Positions 34,531 to 38,831 of a stretch of 38,831 bases of DNA are shown here, piece after piece. The DNA lies in assembly GCA_937899105.1 (NCBI GenBank), contig CALBPF010000283.1:1-38831 (forward strand), written 5' to 3'. The notes beneath the pieces are model-generated. The model ran no database searches. It saw nothing but the letters and a program-made list of their open reading frames with translations, and was not told the DNA's origin. Source of the stretch: an uncultured Flammeovirgaceae bacterium. Lineage in GTDB: Bacteria; Bacteroidota; Bacteroidia; Cytophagales; Cyclobacteriaceae. A program made the translations under genes and the position numbers. Each line of letters opens with the position of its first letter. Positions within the stretch are counted from its first letter, which is position 1.

Positions 34531-35163
34531 ATGAAGTTGTATAGGTATTTTTTAATTGTCTTAGCGGTTGTTGTACTTGATCAAACTGTAAAACTCTGGG
34601 TTTATTTTGATTTAGCTCAAAATCATATTCAGGAAATCAATGTGATCGGAGAGTGGTTTAAGATCCATTATTTGTTGAATCCAGGTATGGCATTTGGTTT
34701 GAAATGGGATGCAACCTACGGCAAAATGTTGCTCACCCTGTTTCGAATTATTGCAGCTTTTGGCATTGGTTATTACCTTGTTCATTTATTCAAAAAGGCA
34801 GTTCCTTCCGGGCTTTTAATCTGTATGTCTTTGGTATTAGCAGGCGCCGTTGGAAATGTTATCGACAGTACCTTTTACGGTGTTCTTTTAGACAATGCCC
34901 CATATAATGCTCCCACACCCTGGTTCAATGGTCAAGTGATAGATATGTTCTTTTTCCCATTGCTTGACGGTACTTATCCCGGTTGGATCCCGTTTATAGG
35001 TGGCGATGATTTTTTGTTTTTTAGCTATGTTTTTAATGTTGCAGATAGCTCGGTATTTCTTGGTGTAGTGTTTATGCTTATCTTCCAGAAAAAATTCTTT
35101 AAATCTGAAAATAAAGATGAAGCGCCTGTGAAGGATGAGCAAGTATCGGAAGCCACCATTTAA
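34531..35163 (+). CDS. lspA: Signal peptidase II (prolipoprotein), first copy
   Basis: This 210-residue inner-membrane aspartyl protease cuts signal peptides from prolipoproteins after lipidation of the +1 cysteine. It has four helices, an early VVLDQTVKLWV segment, the YLLNPGMAFG motif, and the catalytic pair Asp112 (GNVIDSTFYG) and Asp172 (FNVADSSVF). The stretch LLDNAPYNAPTPWFNGQVID between them is a Bacteroidota-type insertion. It starts 7 bp after ileS and ends 2 bp before a second lspA. Both copies keep the catalytic residues, so neither is a pseudogene by sequence. The C-terminal tail is charged and differs between the copies. Confidence 0.95.
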   Translation: MKLYRYFLIVLAVVVLDQTVKLWVYFDLAQNHIQEINVIGEWFKIHYLLNPGMAFGLKWDATYGKMLLTLFRIIAAFGIGYYLVHLFKKAVPSGLLICMSLVLAGAVGNVIDSTFYGVLLDNAPYNAPTPWFNGQVIDMFFFPLLDGTYPGWIPFIGGDDFLFFSYVFNVADSSVFLGVVFMLIFQKKFFKSENKDEAPVKDEQVSEATI

Positions 35164-35165
35164 TA

Positions 35166-35807
35166 GTGAATCAATCTACATTTAAGAGCATATACAAATA
35201 CTTTTTATTAGCCCTTGCGGTCATTCTCATCGACCAGACTTCTAAATTACTGGTTTATTACAATATGGAAATGGGCACATCCGGCGAGATCAATGTTTTA
35301 GGAGACTGGTTTAGGCTACATTATTTGCTTAATCCAGGTATGGCCTTTGGTATCAAGTGGAAACATGAATTCGGTAAATTGTTATTGACCTTATTCCGCC
35401 TGGGCGCTATGCTGGGTATTGGCTATTATATCTTTTACCTGTATCGCCATAAGGCACACAACGGGCTTATGTGGTGCATGGGCTTAATTTTAGGAGGCGC
35501 AGTAGGGAATGTGATTGACAGTACTTTTTATGGGGCTTTATTAGATAATGCACCCTATGATGCACCCACACCCTGGTTTCATGGCCAGGTAATAGACATG
35601 CTCTTCTTTCCCTTATTTGATGGATATTACCCTGAGTGGATTCCCGGGATTGGCGGTGATTACTTTCTTTTCTTTAGTCCTGTGTTCAATATAGCCGACT
35701 CGTCTATTTTCATAGGGGTGGTGATTATTTTGATCTTTCAGAAGCGGTTTTTTAAAAAGGAACAGCAAAAGTCCATTAATCAAACACAGCGGGAAGTGAC
35801 ACTGTAA
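35166..35807 (+). CDS. lspA: Signal peptidase II (prolipoprotein), second copy
   Basis: This 213-residue tandem paralogue of the preceding gene is well over half identical to it by eye. It retains LIDQTSKLLVYY, YLLNPGMAFG, Asp118 (GNVIDSTFYG) and Asp178 (FNIADSSIF) and the same PYDAPTPWFHGQVID insertion. It starts with GTG at 35166, two bases after the first copy's stop, so it is probably translated by re-initiation. Divergence sits mostly in the periplasmic-side segment after LVYY (EMGTSGEINVLGDWFRLH) and in the tail, which could alter substrate choice or inhibitor binding. A recent duplication would be more alike, so the pair appears old and kept by selection. Confidence 0.95.
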   Translation: MNQSTFKSIYKYFLLALAVILIDQTSKLLVYYNMEMGTSGEINVLGDWFRLHYLLNPGMAFGIKWKHEFGKLLLTLFRLGAMLGIGYYIFYLYRHKAHNGLMWCMGLILGGAVGNVIDSTFYGALLDNAPYDAPTPWFHGQVIDMLFFPLFDGYYPEWIPGIGGDYFLFFSPVFNIADSSIFIGVVIILIFQKRFFKKEQQKSINQTQREVTL

Positions 35808-35822
35808 ACACACACCTTTCGT

Positions 35823-35863
35823 AGTTACAAATGAAACTATATGTGCAGTTATTAGTTGTAACT
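35823..35863. repeat. Inverted repeats upstream of the M16 peptidase gene
   Basis: AGTTACAA (35823-35830) and TTGTAACT (35856-35863) are perfect reverse complements 25 bases apart. A second pair, AACTATA (35835-35841) and TATAGTT (35868-35874), interleaves with it. The set fills most of the 94-bp gap before the M16 gene and may be an operator region or a leader structure. A weak -7-like TATAGTTG overlaps the end. Confidence 0.4.
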
Positions 35864-35901
35864 GAGTTATAGTTGGTCCCATTATTCAACCTGGCACAAA
35901 C

Positions 35902-38715
35902 ATGATGAAGACAATACTTACGAAGTTTTTAATACTCCTGGTCATCTCTCCGGTGTGGGCTCAGGAAGTAGAAATATTAGGGAATTTGGATGGTAAGCTT
36001 CCTTTAGATCCCGATGTAAGGGTCGGTAAACTCAAAAATGGATTGACTTATTATATCCGTAAAAATGAAAAGCCTGAAGATAAGGTAGAACTTCGGCTGG
36101 TGGTAAATGCTGGCTCAATGCTGGAAACTGAAGAACAGCAGGGTCTCGCTCACTTTCTTGAACACATGGCTTTTAACGGCACTAAGAATTTCGAAAAAAA
36201 TGAATTAGTGAGCTACCTGCAATCGGTAGGAGTAAAATTCGGAGCTGATCTTAACGCTTACACCAGCTTCGATGAAACGGTGTACATCCTTCCTATTCCA
36301 TCTGACGATGAAGAGATCCTAGATAAAGGTCTTACTGTCTTAGAAGATTGGGCGCATAATATTGAATTAGCAGAGGAGGAGATAGACAAGGAGCGTGGCG
36401 TAGTTATGGAAGAATGGCGCCTTGGTCAGGGAGCTAACCAGCGTATGCGCGATGAGTGGTTTCCGGTGATGTTCAAGGAGTCGCGCTATGCGGAGCGACT
36501 TCCGATAGGAAAAAAAGAAGTTATTGAAAGTTTTGAATATGAAACTCTGCATCAGTTTTACGAGGACTGGTATCGACCGGATTTGATGTCGGTAATAGCC
36601 GTTGGTGATATAGATCCTGATGAAATGGAGAAAAAGATCAAAGCGCGGTTCGGTAAGATCAAAAATCCTAAAAACCCCAAGGAACGTAAAATGTACGAAG
36701 TACCTGACCACGATCAGACTTTCATAAGCGTTGTTTCTGATAAAGAGGCTTCTTTCACGCAAATTCAATTGATTTATAAGCATGGGAATGAGTCCACGGA
36801 AACGCTAAAGGACTACCGGAGGGATGTGGCATACCGCCTATATACCGGCATGCTTAATCAGAGGTTGGAAGAATTAAAGCAGGCCGCTGAACCGCCGTTC
36901 TTTTTTGCCAGCGCGAACTACGGGAGTATGGTTAGGACCAAAAGCAACTACTCATCATTTGCTGTAGTAGGTCAGGATGGTATAAAAAATGGGCTAAAAG
37001 CTATTGTTGTTGAAAATGAACGCGCTAAGCGATTCGGTTTTACTGAAGGTGAATTTGAGCGCTACAAAAGTGTTATGCTCAATCGCATGGAGAAAGCTTA
37101 TAAAGAATCCGATAAGACTGAATCCAACCGCTACGCCGGCGAGTATGTCAGAAACTTCCTTTCCAAAGAACCTATTCCCGGAGTAGCTTTTGAGTACGAC
37201 TTTTACAAAAAAGTACTTCCAACCATTACTATTGAAGAGGTAAATGCGCTGGGCAAAAAATGGGTGTCCAAATCCAATCGTGTGATTGTAGTAACCGGCC
37301 CACAGAAAGAAGGTGTGGAAATGCCAACTGAAGAGGATGTTAGAAAAATGCTGCGTGTAGCCGCATTGGCAAGAATAACGCCATATGAAGATAAAGTAGT
37401 GGCGTCCAGCTTTATCGAGGAGGCTCCGGCTCCGGGCAGAGCAACGAATACAAAAGAACTGGAAACTGTAAAGGCCAAAGAACTGACTTTGGCTAACGGA
37501 GTAAAAGTAGTGCTAAAATCTACGGATTTTAAAAATAATGAAATCTTAATGACGGCCTATAGCTTTGGTGGAAGTTCTCTTTATGAACAGGAAGATGACC
37601 AGTCAGCAAGAAATGCTTCCAGCATAATAGGAGAAACTGGAGTAAAGGAATTTTCTACAACCGATATTCAAAAGATGCTTTCAGGGAAGACGGTAAGTGT
37701 GAGTCCATTTATTGGTGGACTTTCAGAAGGTCTAAATGGTAATACTTCTCCTGAAGACATTGAGACCATGCTTCAATTGACCCATTTGTATTTCACCGCT
37801 CCAAGAAATGACAATGAGTCGTTTGAGTCATTTAAGTCAAAGAACAGGATGCTTTTTCAGAATCTCATGTCAAATCCTCAGTTCTACTATGCCGATCAGC
37901 TAACTAAGATATTAACAGATAATCATCCGAGAGCTGAAGGCTTTCCTAAAGCAGAGGATTTAGATCTGATCAACTATGATAGATCTTACGCCATATACAA
38001 AGAGCGTTACGCGAATGCCGCAGATTTTACGTTCTTCTTTGTGGGTAGTTTTAATGAGGGCGAATTGATTCCCCTTCTAGAGACCTATTTAGGAAGCCTG
38101 CCTGGTTCCGATTCCAACGAGACCTGGAAAGATCTTGGCGTAAGACCGCCAAAAGGTGTGGTGGAGAAAACTGTTAATAAGGGGACTGATCAGAAAAGTC
38201 AAGTAACCATTGCGTTTACAGGAGAGAAGAAATATGAAAAACTGAGCAATTACTACCTATCTTCTTTGTCAACGGTTCTTACTAATAAACTCATTGAGAT
38301 TTTGCGTGAGGAAAAGGGTGGGGTTTATGGAGTTGGCGCCCGGTCCAATGTGTCAAAATATCCCTACGAAAACTATGCATTTACAGTTAGTTTCCCCTGT
38401 GGTCCTGAAAATGCAGATGAACTGACTAAAGCTGTATTTGATGAAATTGCAAAGATCAAAAAAGGAGGTGTCTCAGATGAGGATCTGAAAAAGGTAAAAG
38501 AGACACAACGCAGAGAGCGAAAAGATAACCTTGAAAAGAACAGGTATTGGCTTAACTCATTGAGAGCCTACTATTATAATGGTAGCGATCTCGATGGATA
38601 CTATGAGTATGAAGATCAAATTGAAAAATTAAACTCAGATGATTTAAAGGAAACAGCTAATAACTACCTGAAGGACGATAACTACATAAAAGTTGTTTTG
38701 ATGCCTGAGGAGTAG
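35902..38715 (+). CDS. Exported M16-family zinc peptidase (pitrilysin/PqqL-like)
   Basis: This 937-residue exported protein has a signal peptide (ending near VWA-QE) and two tandem M16 halves. The active half has the inverted zinc motif HFLEH (His84, Glu87, His88) in GLAHFLEHMAFNGTKNFEKN and the third ligand Glu164 in DKERGVVMEEWR. The C-terminal half (about 520-930) is the inactive partner, which holds the substrate; it includes the conserved LREEKGGVYGVGARSN region. Length fits the double-domain PqqL-like periplasmic peptidases of Bacteroidota, which degrade peptides. The start is either ATG at 35902 or the next ATG at 35905. The gene is followed by a terminator, so it ends its own transcript. 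Confidence 0.95.
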   Translation: MMKTILTKFLILLVISPVWAQEVEILGNLDGKLPLDPDVRVGKLKNGLTYYIRKNEKPEDKVELRLVVNAGSMLETEEQQGLAHFLEHMAFNGTKNFEKNELVSYLQSVGVKFGADLNAYTSFDETVYILPIPSDDEEILDKGLTVLEDWAHNIELAEEEIDKERGVVMEEWRLGQGANQRMRDEWFPVMFKESRYAERLPIGKKEVIESFEYETLHQFYEDWYRPDLMSVIAVGDIDPDEMEKKIKARFGKIKNPKNPKERKMYEVPDHDQTFISVVSDKEASFTQIQLIYKHGNESTETLKDYRRDVAYRLYTGMLNQRLEELKQAAEPPFFFASANYGSMVRTKSNYSSFAVVGQDGIKNGLKAIVVENERAKRFGFTEGEFERYKSVMLNRMEKAYKESDKTESNRYAGEYVRNFLSKEPIPGVAFEYDFYKKVLPTITIEEVNALGKKWVSKSNRVIVVTGPQKEGVEMPTEEDVRKMLRVAALARITPYEDKVVASSFIEEAPAPGRATNTKELETVKAKELTLANGVKVVLKSTDFKNNEILMTAYSFGGSSLYEQEDDQSARNASSIIGETGVKEFSTTDIQKMLSGKTVSVSPFIGGLSEGLNGNTSPEDIETMLQLTHLYFTAPRNDNESFESFKSKNRMLFQNLMSNPQFYYADQLTKILTDNHPRAEGFPKAEDLDLINYDRSYAIYKERYANAADFTFFFVGSFNEGELIPLLETYLGSLPGSDSNETWKDLGVRPPKGVVEKTVNKGTDQKSQVTIAFTGEKKYEKLSNYYLSSLSTVLTNKLIEILREEKGGVYGVGARSNVSKYPYENYAFTVSFPCGPENADELTKAVFDEIAKIKKGGVSDEDLKKVKETQRRERKDNLEKNRYWLNSLRAYYYNGSDLDGYYEYEDQIEKLNSDDLKETANNYLKDDNYIKVVLMPEE

Positions 38716-38736
38716 AATTTTTTTGTAATAAATAAT

Positions 38737-38767
38737 AGGCCTGTGGGAGCACAGGTTTGTTTTTTTA
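38737..38767 (+). terminator. Intrinsic terminator after the M16 gene
   Basis: CCTGTG (38740-38745) pairs with CACAGG (38750-38755) around GGAG, followed by TTTG and seven T. It lies 21 bases past the stop codon of the peptidase gene. The remaining 64 bases to the window end show nothing I can assign. Confidence 0.8.
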
Positions 38768-38831
38768 CTTATATACCTAGTCGTCCCTTAAAATCGGCAT
38801 AAGCACTTAGTTATCAACAGGTTTTGGGTGT

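Noticed and set aside
36367..36783. Long minus-strand open frame inside the M16 gene
   Set aside because: It is antisense to a well-conserved catalytic region, its product has no family-like features, and it starts without promoter signals; the same applies to 140-556.
38810..38820. TTATCAACA near the window end as a DnaA box
   Set aside because: It differs from TTATNCACA at a key base, is single, and no dnaA or origin gene is present.
1..38831. tRNA, rRNA, CRISPR, IS or prophage sequence
   Set aside because: Intergenic gaps are short and show no cloverleaf, repeat-spacer pattern, terminal repeats with transposase, or phage genes.

Overview
The window looks like ordinary chromosome from a Bacteroidota bacterium, most likely a marine, Cytophagales-type relative. 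This rests on Bacteroidota-style -7 boxes (TAnnTTTG) before several genes, scarce Shine-Dalgarno sequences, moderate GC, and Bacteroidota-type LspA, MMPL, M16 and FtsX-type ABC permease proteins. The genus is not determined. No tRNA, rRNA, CRISPR array, transposase, phage gene or integration site is visible. Coding density is very high: no gene-free gap exceeds about 200 bp.

Layout. 1-4773: an ABC permease, then a secreted propeller-like protein and a second secreted protein whose start codon appears to have become ATA. 4971-8830: an envelope cluster of two LPP20-like proteins on the plus strand facing a CsgG-domain protein on the minus strand. 8957-11165: a divergent UbiA-like membrane protein, a SAM methyltransferase and a DJ-1/PfpI-domain lipoprotein. 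11162-12370 (minus): an alpha/beta hydrolase-OsmC fusion. 12520-17549: a multi-PAS histidine kinase, a GNAT-like protein, a VTT/DedA-like membrane protein and ferrochelatase. 17546-20425 (minus): cysteine desulfurase, a phosphoglucosamine mutase-type enzyme and a small four-cysteine membrane protein. 20509-28713: mazG, a cation/proton antiporter, a membrane PAS histidine kinase, glyS, an MtfA-like peptidase and dgt, tightly packed. 28780-38715: an MMPL/RND exporter, ileS, two tandem lspA genes and an M16 peptidase.

How genes fit together. Translation and nucleotide hygiene (glyS, ileS, mazG, dgt) share the right half with envelope functions (LspA, MMPL, MtfA, M16). Cysteine desulfurase and ferrochelatase converge tail to tail and both serve iron/sulfur cofactor metabolism. 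The antiporter and the following kinase overlap at TAATG, which suggests ion transport is linked to sensing.

Most notable observations: (a) IleRS carries GIHH in place of the HIGH signature, a variant I associate with IleRS2-type mupirocin hyper-resistance; (b) two intact lspA genes lie immediately downstream; (c) a signal-peptide gene has only ATA as a plausible start, explained by one G-to-A change in an ATGA stop/start overlap; (d) the LPP20/LPP20/CsgG cluster recalls parts lists of outer-membrane ring assemblies; (e) all three convergent gene pairs overlap by exactly four bases. I saw no wholly novel defence or mobile system; (c) and (d) are the closest to undescribed biology.
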